A stretch of DNA of 32,849 nucleotides from Candidatus Thorarchaeota archaeon (lineage in GTDB: Archaea; Asgardarchaeota; Thorarchaeia; Thorarchaeales; Thorarchaeaceae), in the NCBI GenBank assembly GCA_004524445.1, contig SDNP01000032.1:1-32849 (forward strand), given 5' to 3'. Positions 22,984 to 30,793 of the stretch are shown here, in pieces (within the stretch, counting starts at the first letter, position 1; every line of letters begins with the position of its first letter). The translations under genes were made by a program, and so were the position numbers. A model generated the notes under the pieces. That model was not told the origin of the DNA and ran no database searches. It was given only the letters and a program-made list of their open reading frames with translations.

Positions 22984-24333
22984 TCAGGACAGATGCGGGA
23001 GAATTTTGTCAGTGACCTTCTCGAATACGTGCGCCAAGCTATTCCCCAATATGCCGTACTTGCGTAGATAATGTTGGATGGTGCCCTTGTTTTTGGCAAA
23101 TCGCAGCTTCTCCTCTGAGAAATCGCCCTTGAAAAGCAGCTGATGGCGGTTTGCCTTTCCTCTCTGTTTCTTCCATTCTGAATCCGTTATTTTTGCTCTA
23201 ACCTTCGTGTAAAGTCCAGTGCCCACAATTGGGTAGGGAAAAGAGTATGAGAGATAATCAAGAGGTAGCTTGGATGAGAATCTTAATGTTTCGAGCAGAG
23301 AGTTGTCTGTTTCTCCTGGATATCCGAGAATGAAGAAGCCTCCCGTTTCAATACCTGCTTGCTTCGCGGAGTGAATTGCACTGGTTACGCTATCGAGGTT
23401 GATTTGTTTGTTCATGACTTCCAGCATTCTCTCATTTCCAGACTCGATTCCAAAGAATACCCGGACACATCCTGCTCTCGCCATCCTCTCTGCCATTTTT
23501 GGTGTCAAGGTATCTGCCCGGCTCAGGCACATCCAATCAAGGTTCAATTCAGATGAGACCAGTGTGTCGCATATTTTTTCAACTCGGTCCGGATTAAGTG
23601 TGAAACAATCGTCTTGGAAAAAGACCCTGTCATATCCGAGTTCCTCTATCTGTTTCATCTCTTCGACCACAGATTGAGCAGAGTACTCACGATAGCTTCT
23701 TCCATACACTGGATTGCTACAGAAATCACAGGCATATGGGCATCCACGAGTTGACATCATGCTTGTCGCCGTGTATTCATGATATCTATTCCAGTACTCT
23801 TTGTACTTCTCATTAGGAAACAGGTCCCTTGCAGGATGCGGTATCGTATCAAGTTCTGCAATATATGGGCGTGAGTCGTTGACGATAATGTTGCCGCTTT
23901 TATCTCTGTATGCAATACCCTTGATGTTATACCAATCTTTGTTCCCTTGTATCCTCTCTACCAGTTCAAGGAATGTTTCCTCCCCCTCATGCCGAACCAC
24001 TATATCGAAGATGTCAAGGAAACTCTCCGGTGTTATTGAAGGAAGCGGCCCTCCTGCAACAATCAATGGAACTTCGTTTCTTATGCTTCGAGCAATCCGT
24101 ATTGCATGATGGTTCATGGTGACCATCGAGTAGATTCCAACGACGTCAGGTTTGGCTCTTTTAATGACTTCTACGGCATCCCCGGGTTGGGAAAATGTAC
24201 AGTCAAGAAGCTGTGGCTCTATGCCAATTCCCCTCAGAACTGAGGCCAAGTATCCGAGACCCAAGGGGGGATAGCGGAAAATCGATCTATCTAACTCCTC
24301 GTTGAAATAGGGATAAACAAGCACCACTCTCAT
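22984..24333 (-). CDS. B12-binding-domain radical SAM enzyme
   Basis: 449 residues. The N-terminal Rossmann-like cobalamin-binding domain (1 to about 125) includes PPLGLGYLASVLRGIGIEPQ, PDVVGIYSM and VAGGPLPSITPESF, without the DxHxxG base-on motif. The radical SAM barrel starts with STRGCPYACDFCS (Cys198, Cys202 and Cys205 bind the [4Fe-4S] cluster) and contains FFGIESGNERMLEVMNK and GGFFILGYPGETD. Members methylate or rearrange unactivated carbons, in cofactor, lipid or peptide products. It overlaps the preceding gene by 4 bases (ATGA), so the two are translated together. The substrate is unknown. Confidence 0.92.
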   Translation of the reverse strand: MRVVLVYPYFNEELDRSIFRYPPLGLGYLASVLRGIGIEPQLLDCTFSQPGDAVEVIKRAKPDVVGIYSMVTMNHHAIRIARSIRNEVPLIVAGGPLPSITPESFLDIFDIVVRHEGEETFLELVERIQGNKDWYNIKGIAYRDKSGNIIVNDSRPYIAELDTIPHPARDLFPNEKYKEYWNRYHEYTATSMMSTRGCPYACDFCSNPVYGRSYREYSAQSVVEEMKQIEELGYDRVFFQDDCFTLNPDRVEKICDTLVSSELNLDWMCLSRADTLTPKMAERMARAGCVRVFFGIESGNERMLEVMNKQINLDSVTSAIHSAKQAGIETGGFFILGYPGETDNSLLETLRFSSKLPLDYLSYSFPYPIVGTGLYTKVRAKITDSEWKKQRGKANRHQLLFKGDFSEEKLRFAKNKGTIQHYLRKYGILGNSLAHVFEKVTDKILPHLS

Positions 24334-25190
24334 TTCTCTGCACCATTCATCTCGGATACCGGACCGATTTTCACCAGATACTTTATGCTCTTGGTGCTGG
24401 GTGGAAGCGAGAGAATAACTCCGCTCCAGCTTATGATGTCATCAATTATCTCTCTGCCTCTGAATGCACGCACTCCGTCTGGTATACTCACTTTAAAAAA
24501 CAGATTCGCTGCTGGGGAATAGAATGTTGCCTCTCTTCCTTCTATTTTGTCCCAGCCGGATATCTCATCCCGCCTCAGGCGAACCCCTGTATCATCTCGA
24601 TATGCATCAAATAGAATTCCTCCCATCTCATTGGAGAGAAAAATCTCTTGTAATCCCTCTCTATCAATTCCCTCTAAATTCATGGAGACTAAAATATCCT
24701 GTTTCTCATTCTCGAATTCATAGTCAACGGTTATGGTTCCTTTAGACTTGACCCTATAGAATGCCGGGGGACGACCCTCAACATTCACCCCTGTACTTCC
24801 TGCTATCCTACCGCTCAGCTCTATGAGCCGTCTACCCAAAGCTGTTTTGTAAGTACGATTGTACAGCCTCTGGTAGACCCAAGAGAAGGTCTCTGGTCTA
24901 GATGAAGCCTTCTTTTGATGCCTATCAATGAGATTCAAGTCGAATTTTTTCCATGCCCTCTGCGAGGTGATTTTGCCCTCTTCAGAGGTTGTTGCTGTTC
25001 CCGGAAAATAGAAATCTCGACGATATTTCAGTAGAGGGACACCTATACCAATTCCCTCTTCACACAGATCAGCACTGCCTTGTTTTCTGCTTGGAACTAC
25101 TCCCTTTTGAATTGGTGCGGCCTTCCCACATTGAGGTTTGGGGTCCTTACTTAGATATAGTCCTAAACGGTTATCCCCTGAAGAATTCAT
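24330..25190 (-). CDS. Unknown protein coupled to the radical SAM enzyme
   Basis: 286 residues, not recognised. The first 45 or so residues are polar and low in structure, with two cysteines (PQCGKAA and LCEEG). Then GVPLLKYRRDFYFPGTA, a basic helical part around 70-130, and a C-terminal beta-rich part (about 145-280) with alternating charged and hydrophobic residues (ITVDYEFENEK, DILVSMNLEGID). No membrane helix or signal peptide. ATG start without a Shine-Dalgarno, with a TATA-like AAGATATAAC about 50 bases upstream. Its stop overlaps the radical SAM start. It may be a substrate-binding partner or precursor handler for that enzyme, by position only. The N-terminal boundary is uncertain. Confidence 0.6.
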   Translation of the reverse strand: MNSSGDNRLGLYLSKDPKPQCGKAAPIQKGVVPSRKQGSADLCEEGIGIGVPLLKYRRDFYFPGTATTSEEGKITSQRAWKKFDLNLIDRHQKKASSRPETFSWVYQRLYNRTYKTALGRRLIELSGRIAGSTGVNVEGRPPAFYRVKSKGTITVDYEFENEKQDILVSMNLEGIDREGLQEIFLSNEMGGILFDAYRDDTGVRLRRDEISGWDKIEGREATFYSPAANLFFKVSIPDGVRAFRGREIIDDIISWSGVILSLPPSTKSIKYLVKIGPVSEMNGAEK

Positions 25191-25238
25191 TAGCAGCTAA
25201 AAGAGGCCAGCAGCCTATTTTAGGATTGGCAAACGTAG

Positions 25239-25248
25239 GTTATATCTT
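25239..25248 (-). promoter_or_regulatory. TATA box for the unknown/radical SAM gene pair
   Basis: On the minus strand AAGATATAAC lies about 50 bases before the ATG at 25190 and would start a transcript near 25217. The remaining 220-base gap 25191-25410 between this pair and the ABC ATPase gene holds no convincing gene. Confidence 0.4.
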
Positions 25249-25410
25249 GGATGGAAAAGGAAGCATCCTCTAGAGCTTGATTTATTCTGATGCAGTTCAT
25301 GCTGCCTCCTGTACCAGCAATGAGCCACGCGAGAAGACGCTTCATCGAAATTTAGCAGTCAGAGAAACCAGACCATGGTGTACAAACAATTCGTGGACAG
25401 ATTGCGTCTC

Positions 25411-26178
25411 TCACTCTCCATATACTCCCTCGCCCGTGACGAGCCCTGTAAAGACCTCTTCCAGGTTTGCAGCCCTGAATTTATCTTCAAGCTGTGATGG
25501 CTTCCCAGTTGCCACTAGCTCTCCTTTGTTAAGAATACCAACTCTATCACAGAGCTCCGAGACCTCATTCAGATCATGTGTTGTCAGGATGATGGTTCTA
25601 TTCTCCTCCGAGCTAAGTCGTTTCAAGACGTTCCTCACTACTCTTGCCCCGATTGTATCTACGCCAGTCGTAGGTTCATCCAAAAAGACCACTTCTGGTT
25701 CGATAATCAGGGCTCGTGCAACAAGCACCTTTCTCTTCATCCCGCCGCTGAATCCCTTGACAAGATGGTCCTCTCTATCCTTTAGGTCAACTATCTCCAG
25801 TAATCTGTCCGCTCGCTTATTGAGCTCCTCCTCCTCGATACCGTAGAGCCCACCATAGAAGACCAGATTTTCTCGGGCGGTCAATAGCTCATAGATGCCT
25901 GCCTCTTGTGGAAGTAGGGCCGCTCTCTGACGGATGTACTGTTTTTCCTTTTCAACATCCTTACCGAGAACATAGGCCTTGCCTTTGGTTGGAGTGAGAA
26001 GTCCTAACAATATTCGGATCAGAGTTGTCTTGCCTGCACCATTGGGGCCCAAGAGTCCAAAGACCTCTCCCCTACCGATCTCTAGGTTGACGTCATTAAG
26101 GGCTGTGACCTCCTGTTTCTTTCCCTCCTCAAAGATTTTTGTCAGGCTCTCAGTCCTAATAATGGGTCCTTCACTCAT
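25411..26178 (-). CDS. ABC transporter ATP-binding protein
   Basis: 255 residues. Walker A is GLLGPNGAGKTTLIRIL, the Q-loop is LLPQEAGIYELLTARENL, the signature is VKGFSGGMKRKVLVARAL, Walker B is PEVVFLDEPTTGVD, and the switch His is in ILTTHDLNE. This is the CcmA/NatA group that pairs with ABC-2 permeases. The frame opens at 26193 (MRSTKM...), but GAGGT 8 bases before the ATG at 26178 favours the shorter form. The nearest permease, at 21699-22910, probably supplies the membrane part, making an exporter. It lies 32 bases after the 255-residue unknown gene on the same strand. Confidence 0.93.
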   Translation of the reverse strand: MSEGPIIRTESLTKIFEEGKKQEVTALNDVNLEIGRGEVFGLLGPNGAGKTTLIRILLGLLTPTKGKAYVLGKDVEKEKQYIRQRAALLPQEAGIYELLTARENLVFYGGLYGIEEEELNKRADRLLEIVDLKDREDHLVKGFSGGMKRKVLVARALIIEPEVVFLDEPTTGVDTIGARVVRNVLKRLSSEENRTIILTTHDLNEVSELCDRVGILNKGELVATGKPSQLEDKFRAANLEEVFTGLVTGEGVYGE

Positions 26179-26210
26179 CTTTGTTGACCTCATGTCTTTC
26201 GAAATTCTTT

Positions 26211-26978
26211 CTATTGCAGGTGTTCGATTTTTGGGAACGGTGGTTCCTTCTTGATCTCCTTCAGCAATTCATAGGCATCATCAATGTCATCGTCGCTACC
26301 TTCAATGAATAGCGAGATTGAGCCCTCGGCACCGTTCACTCCACCTGCTGCAATGGGAATTGCCTCTACATCAAAGAGAACATTTAGAGCATGAATCTCG
26401 GTGAAAGGAAAGCCCTGAGGAATAGCAATTGCACCTACAGGTGTACCAATGGCGAGGTCCCAGTCATCCTTTCCAAATCCTCCACTGAACTCGTCATATA
26501 ACACAGGTATGCACTTTTCGAGCCCGCTGGGCATGATGACTGTGATATTCTTTGAAGCAGCTGCTCCTAGAAAGGATCCGACGGTTCCCCCAGTCTCACT
26601 GGCAAGAAGCACGATAGGAACCATATCGGCATCAAAGGCATTGGCACTCTTGATGATGACATCGCCCTCTCCCATATCAGCAAGGACATCCTTGACCTTC
26701 TTCTTTTCAAGATACTCTCCTTTGTAGAAGATGGCATCATATGCGCGGCTGTCAGCTTCAGTAATCCACAATCCTTCGGATACCGTAACCCCCGCAATAT
26801 GCTTGGTCTTATCATAATCTGGTATCAGTTCCTCGACAAGATAACTAGACGTTGTTCCAAGAGTCACGCACAAGTATCCATTATCCAAGGCATATTGTAT
26901 CTCTTCAGTCGCAAGCAACCCTTTCGCGATAAGGCGTTTGCTCTGAGATGGTGTCAAAGTCACTAGGAGTTTCTTCAT
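26211..26978 (-). CDS. Conserved-looking protein of unknown function, 255 residues
   Basis: Not recognised. It is soluble, with no signal peptide and ordered-looking alternating strands and helices. Gly-rich turns typical of nucleotide- or coenzyme-binding folds include LGTTSSYLVEELIPD, GEGDVIIKSANAFDADM, ASETGGTVGSFLGAAASKN and IVMPSGLEKCIP-like sequence (ITVIMPSGLEKC). The C-terminal 50 residues (AAGGVNGAEGSISLFIEGS, then a helix) look like a small ACT-like alpha-beta unit. It is translated just upstream of the ABC ATPase. A weak resemblance to NagB/RpiA/CoA-transferase-like folds was considered but is not supported by a clear motif. The ATG start fits the first strand, MKKLLVTLTP. Confidence 0.7.
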   Translation of the reverse strand: MKKLLVTLTPSQSKRLIAKGLLATEEIQYALDNGYLCVTLGTTSSYLVEELIPDYDKTKHIAGVTVSEGLWITEADSRAYDAIFYKGEYLEKKKVKDVLADMGEGDVIIKSANAFDADMVPIVLLASETGGTVGSFLGAAASKNITVIMPSGLEKCIPVLYDEFSGGFGKDDWDLAIGTPVGAIAIPQGFPFTEIHALNVLFDVEAIPIAAGGVNGAEGSISLFIEGSDDDIDDAYELLKEIKKEPPFPKIEHLQ

Positions 26979-27019
26979 TGTCTATCAGTCCACATACGAA
27001 TTGAATATATCCTGCAATT

Positions 27020-28384
27020 TTACTCTGTCGAAGCGACATCATCCTGAAATGCTTCAATCGTTTTTTCTACGATTCTTCTTGAGCTCTCTCTGATTTGGTC
27101 GTAATACTCCTCGATATCGAATTTGTCTATATCCAGGTTGTCCGATACTTCTGAATCTTGTCGAATGAGTTCGAGCAGGTCCTTGTCCTCTTTTCTTGAC
27201 TGTTCTACAAGTTCTCTCAATCGTGCATGTGCCTTTGGGCGCTCAAGTCCTGCCCTTGTCAGCTTGGTGATGATGTACTCACTCAGAACCATCTCCTTTG
27301 AAACATTCAAGTTCTTTTCAATGGCATTCCTATCAAGCTCAAGCCCCTCTATCACCCTCCTCATCTCGCGTACCAGATAGTCCGTAAGAATGAACGCTTG
27401 GGGAATGACAAAACGCTCCGTTGAGGAATGACTGATATCTCGCTCCTCCCAGCTGACCACATTCTCCAGTGCGGGAGCTGCCAGGCTTCTTACCACTCGT
27501 GCAAGTCCTGAGATTTTTTCACAGATCACAGGATTCCTCTTATGAGGCATGGCAGACGAGCCAACTTGTTCGCCATGTTTGAACGGTTCATACATCTCTC
27601 CAATCTCAGTTCGCTGGAGATTTCTAATATCCGTTGCAATCTTGTCAAGGGAAGCGGCTAGATTCGCCAGGCAAAGTACCGCTTCTGCATGACGGTCTCT
27701 CTGGGTAATTTGAGTCGTTGCATTGGGCACCTGAAGACCGAGTTCTGTCAGAACCATCTCCTGCAGTTTTATTCCATCTGGGCCCAGGGCTGAGTGGCTC
27801 CCAGTAGCCCCTGCAATCTTGCCAACAACAACCCTGTTTCTTGCCTCTATCAAGCGTTGCCTGTGTCTTCGAATTTCATCAAGCCAAACAGCAAATCTTA
27901 GTCCGTAGGTGATTGGAACTGCATGCTGACCGTGGGACCGACCAATAGCAATCAGGTCCTTGAACTCAACGGCTCTGCTAGCCAGGTCTTCGCATAATGC
28001 ATCTATCTGCTGCAGAAAAACATGATACGCATAATGCATCTGCATACCTAGAGCTGTGTCCTTTATGTCGTTGCTCGTGAGCCCAAAATGCACCCATCGA
28101 GCACCTGCCCCTTCACACTGCTCGGCTATTGCCTCGTATAAAGCGGCCACATCGTGCCTAGTCTTTGCCTCAATCTCCATTGTGCGTGACAGTGTCACCT
28201 TTTCGGGCACTGCAACCATATAGATTTCTTCTGCTGCATCCGCTGGAATTATGCCAAGCTCCGCCTGTTTCTGCGCAATAGTCGCTTCTATTTGGAGCCA
28301 GAGACCATGACGACATTTCTCCTCGAAAATCTGAATCATCTCTTCATTTCCATATCTTCCATAATCTATCGGGTTGACAGGCAC
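27020..28384 (-). CDS. purB: Adenylosuccinate lyase
   Basis: 454 residues of the fumarase/aspartase superfamily, the normal length for archaeal PurB. It splits SAICAR to AICAR and adenylosuccinate to AMP, releasing fumarate, in purine synthesis. Landmarks: RYGNEEMIQIFE at the N-terminus, THDVAAL-type TRHDVAALYEAI, GLTSNDIKDTALG, GRSHGQHAVPITYG with the catalytic His, and the signature GSSAMPHKRNPV containing the catalytic-loop Ser. Start is GTG with AGGTGTG about 6 bases upstream. It lies 41 bases upstream of the 255-residue unknown gene on the same strand and is divergent from the carbamoyltransferase-like gene. No other purine gene is in the window. Confidence 0.95.
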   Translation of the reverse strand: MPVNPIDYGRYGNEEMIQIFEEKCRHGLWLQIEATIAQKQAELGIIPADAAEEIYMVAVPEKVTLSRTMEIEAKTRHDVAALYEAIAEQCEGAGARWVHFGLTSNDIKDTALGMQMHYAYHVFLQQIDALCEDLASRAVEFKDLIAIGRSHGQHAVPITYGLRFAVWLDEIRRHRQRLIEARNRVVVGKIAGATGSHSALGPDGIKLQEMVLTELGLQVPNATTQITQRDRHAEAVLCLANLAASLDKIATDIRNLQRTEIGEMYEPFKHGEQVGSSAMPHKRNPVICEKISGLARVVRSLAAPALENVVSWEERDISHSSTERFVIPQAFILTDYLVREMRRVIEGLELDRNAIEKNLNVSKEMVLSEYIITKLTRAGLERPKAHARLRELVEQSRKEDKDLLELIRQDSEVSDNLDIDKFDIEEYYDQIRESSRRIVEKTIEAFQDDVASTE

Positions 28385-28472
28385 GACTTCACACCTATCT
28401 CTTTGCAGTACTTCACACTCTGATATGGTTTACCTATTTGCCAGTAAGCTGACTTATGAGAAAGGCTAATAC

Positions 28473-29486
28473 GTGAGCCTTGCATTTGATGGTGTGGTGG
28501 CAATGAGTTCGGGGCTAGAACACGGCTATAGGCCTGGTGAAATTCAGAAGATCTTGAATGATGCCCAGAGCATACTTGAAACCGATTTTACTGAAGTCAG
28601 AGCCCTTTCCAGCAATCTCGAGGTCATCGGAACTGCATATAGAAATCCTGAGCCCCAAGACAAGACCGCAGCTCGTATCTCGGTGGTACGCCTTGGTTGT
28701 CAAGAGGTGCCTCTCACGCCTCCTGACCAGTTTACGCTGTCCACAGAGGAGTTACTCAGCAACATCTGTTCCGCCAGCGAGAATGTCGATTTGATGCTGG
28801 TTTCCTTCATGGATCCCGAAACTTTTGGCCAGGGTCGCAGTATAGTTGAAGAGATACCCGGGCGAGTAGAATGCCCCGTGATTAATCTCCGAGATGATAT
28901 CTACGCCCCACAGGCGGCACTGAGCAATTTGCTTGGTATACAAAGCCGTCTGGGGCCACTCGCGGGCAAGCGAATTGCAATCTCTTGGGGGTTCGGTTCT
29001 GTCTTTCCACTACCAACTGTACCTCACAGCATGATAGCTGCAGCATCCCAATTAGGCGCAAAAATAAGAGTCGTGGCTCCAAAGGACTTTGGTTTGCTAC
29101 GTCGTGTCATTCGGGAAGCTGAGGAAAGCGCTCCCGATGATGTTTCCATTGAGGAAACCGACCAATTTGAGGGTGCCTTCGACGATGTCGATGTCATCTA
29201 TGCCCTGAACTGGTGTCGCCTAAGTGATTTCCAACATCCTGAACGAAATACCGAGTATGCCAGTGAATACCGTGACTGGTTCTTTACAACTGATAATACC
29301 CCTGAAAATGGGTTATTCCTCACTCAGGCTCCCGCTCAAACAGAGTTGCTAGCAAGCCAGAAACTATTATCGAGCGAGCGAAATATGACGCAAGACTGGC
29401 TAAAACGCCGTGTGGTAACTCTTGCTGCATCAATGGCATATCTCGCCCCATCACTAACGAACCCTCCTATGCGTCATCTCATTTAG
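28473..29486 (+). CDS. Divergent aspartate/ornithine carbamoyltransferase homologue
   Basis: 337 residues with the two-domain transcarbamylase outline. The N-terminal half has AARISVVRLGCQEVPLTPPDQ, matching the helix after the carbamoyl-phosphate loop. Then ENVDLMLVSFMDPETFGQ, CPVINLRDDIYAPQAALSNLLGI (the HPxQ region) and a second Rossmann-like half, KRIAISWGFGSVFPLPTVPHSMIAAASQLGAKIRVV. Two hallmarks are missing: the STRT carbamoyl-phosphate loop reads EPQDKT, and HPCQ reads APQA. The protein may therefore use another substrate or have lost catalysis. Start is GTG at 28473; a later ATG lies at 28503. It is followed after 45 bases by the PflX-like gene on the same strand. Confidence 0.68.
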   Translation: MSLAFDGVVAMSSGLEHGYRPGEIQKILNDAQSILETDFTEVRALSSNLEVIGTAYRNPEPQDKTAARISVVRLGCQEVPLTPPDQFTLSTEELLSNICSASENVDLMLVSFMDPETFGQGRSIVEEIPGRVECPVINLRDDIYAPQAALSNLLGIQSRLGPLAGKRIAISWGFGSVFPLPTVPHSMIAAASQLGAKIRVVAPKDFGLLRRVIREAEESAPDDVSIEETDQFEGAFDDVDVIYALNWCRLSDFQHPERNTEYASEYRDWFFTTDNTPENGLFLTQAPAQTELLASQKLLSSERNMTQDWLKRRVVTLAASMAYLAPSLTNPPMRHLI

Positions 29487-29531
29487 TACTTTCCGAGAGC
29501 TTTTATCAAGAGATGCCATTGAAAGCTTGTT

Positions 29532-30629
29532 ATGTGGGACCGATTGCGACCTCAGGCTAGAGGTGTGTGGGAAAATCCGGAAGTGCTAAGTCGGCTGTCA
29601 CGCTATCGTGACATAATTGACAAGAAGCGATGGGCCAAATATATACTGGCAAAAGAAGTTCCCTGCGAGAAGAGCTTAGACCAACCATTGAATGACTTGT
29701 GGTCACTTCATGAGGAGGCTTCCAAGAATTTCTGGGACTATCTGGAATCGGTTGACTCAGGCGAGGAACGTGAAGATCAGTCGCCCTCTACTAGCTTCTT
29801 GGACTTGAAATCGGAGATTGCAAATCGGATTCTACAATCATGCCATTTCTGCGAGCGTAGATGCGGAGCTGATAGAACAAAGGATGAACTGGGATGGTGC
29901 AAACTGACATCAGAATCACGAGTTTCATCAGCTTTCCTACATACAGGTGAGGAGGCTCCGCTCGTTCCGAGTGGGACCATCTTCTTTGCATCATGCTGTT
30001 TTGGCTGTGTCTTCTGCCAGAACTACGACATCTCAACGAATCCCAATTCGGGCGACGTTGTGAATCCAAAGGAGCTCGCAGGTATTGCAGAGGGACTTGT
30101 AAGACGGGGCGCTCTGAATATCAACTATGTGGGCGGAGATCCTATCCCCAACACTCACACAATCGTTTCATCTCTCAAACATCAGACAGCTAACATCACC
30201 CAACTCTGGAATTCGAATCTATACTGCTCTCTTGAAACAATGAAGCTGCTCACCGAGATTTTTGATGTGTGGCTTCCAGATTTCAAATATGGAGATGATG
30301 AATGTGCAAAACGGCTCTCCGGAGTGACCAACTACTTCGAAGTCGTTTCTCGCAACCATCTCATGGCCTATAAGTCGGGGGAGGTAATAATCCGACACTT
30401 GGTCATGCCCAATCACATTGAATGCTGCAGTATACCCATTCTCGAATGGGTGGCCGAGAATATGCCTAACTGCATGGTGAATATCATGGGTCAATATAGG
30501 CCAACCCACAAAGTGCGACGGGGGAGTGACAGATTCAAGGACATCCAGAGATCTGTAAACAACACCGAGATGCAACGTGTACAAACAAAGGCTGATGAGC
30601 TGGATATTCTCTGGAGACCAGTCAGCTAG
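29532..30629 (+). CDS. PflX-like radical SAM protein
   Basis: 365 residues. After an N-terminal extension of about 100 residues there is a cysteine set CHFCERRCG...LGWC (Cys104, Cys107, Cys111 and Cys123) that probably binds metal or a cluster. The radical SAM motif follows, SCCFGCVFCQNYDIS (Cys155, Cys159 and Cys162). This pairing, with EEAPLVPSGTIFFASC before it and LPDFKYGD later, matches the PflX group, named for similarity to pyruvate formate-lyase activating enzyme but of unproven substrate. The N-terminal extension (LWSLHEEASKNFWDY) is unlike the core PflX proteins I know and may be a separate domain. ATG start; it may share a transcript with the gene upstream. Confidence 0.85.
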   Translation: MWDRLRPQARGVWENPEVLSRLSRYRDIIDKKRWAKYILAKEVPCEKSLDQPLNDLWSLHEEASKNFWDYLESVDSGEEREDQSPSTSFLDLKSEIANRILQSCHFCERRCGADRTKDELGWCKLTSESRVSSAFLHTGEEAPLVPSGTIFFASCCFGCVFCQNYDISTNPNSGDVVNPKELAGIAEGLVRRGALNINYVGGDPIPNTHTIVSSLKHQTANITQLWNSNLYCSLETMKLLTEIFDVWLPDFKYGDDECAKRLSGVTNYFEVVSRNHLMAYKSGEVIIRHLVMPNHIECCSIPILEWVAENMPNCMVNIMGQYRPTHKVRRGSDRFKDIQRSVNNTEMQRVQTKADELDILWRPVS

Positions 30630-30762
30630 AATTCACTCTAACCGCATAGATATTCCGGTTTAAGTCTGCTTCTATTATGATTCATCTGTCATGCTGGATA
30701 GCAATTTGACATATGAAAAATCAACAATCTCAGCATATCAAGAAAAAATAGAAGAGAAAGAA

Positions 30763-30780
30763 GCGCGAAAAAATCCGCGC
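30763..30780 (-). terminator. Hairpin terminator after the surface protein gene
   Basis: GCGCG at 30763-30767 pairs with CGCGC at 30776-30780 around an 8-base loop. On the minus strand it starts 14 bases after the surface protein's stop codon and is followed by a T-rich stretch. It lies in the 164-base convergent gap with the PflX-like gene and could stop transcription from both sides. Confidence 0.5.
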
Positions 30781-30793
30781 CTCTGGTACTATA

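Noticed and set aside
25191..25410. Possible small precursor peptide gene in the gap before the radical SAM pair
   Set aside because: No short frame with a convincing ribosome binding site was seen; only a TATA-like site could be supported.
25277..25846. Plus-strand open frame of 189 residues over the ABC ATPase
   Set aside because: It is antisense to a gene with all ABC motifs and is Ser/Thr-rich as expected of a shadow frame.
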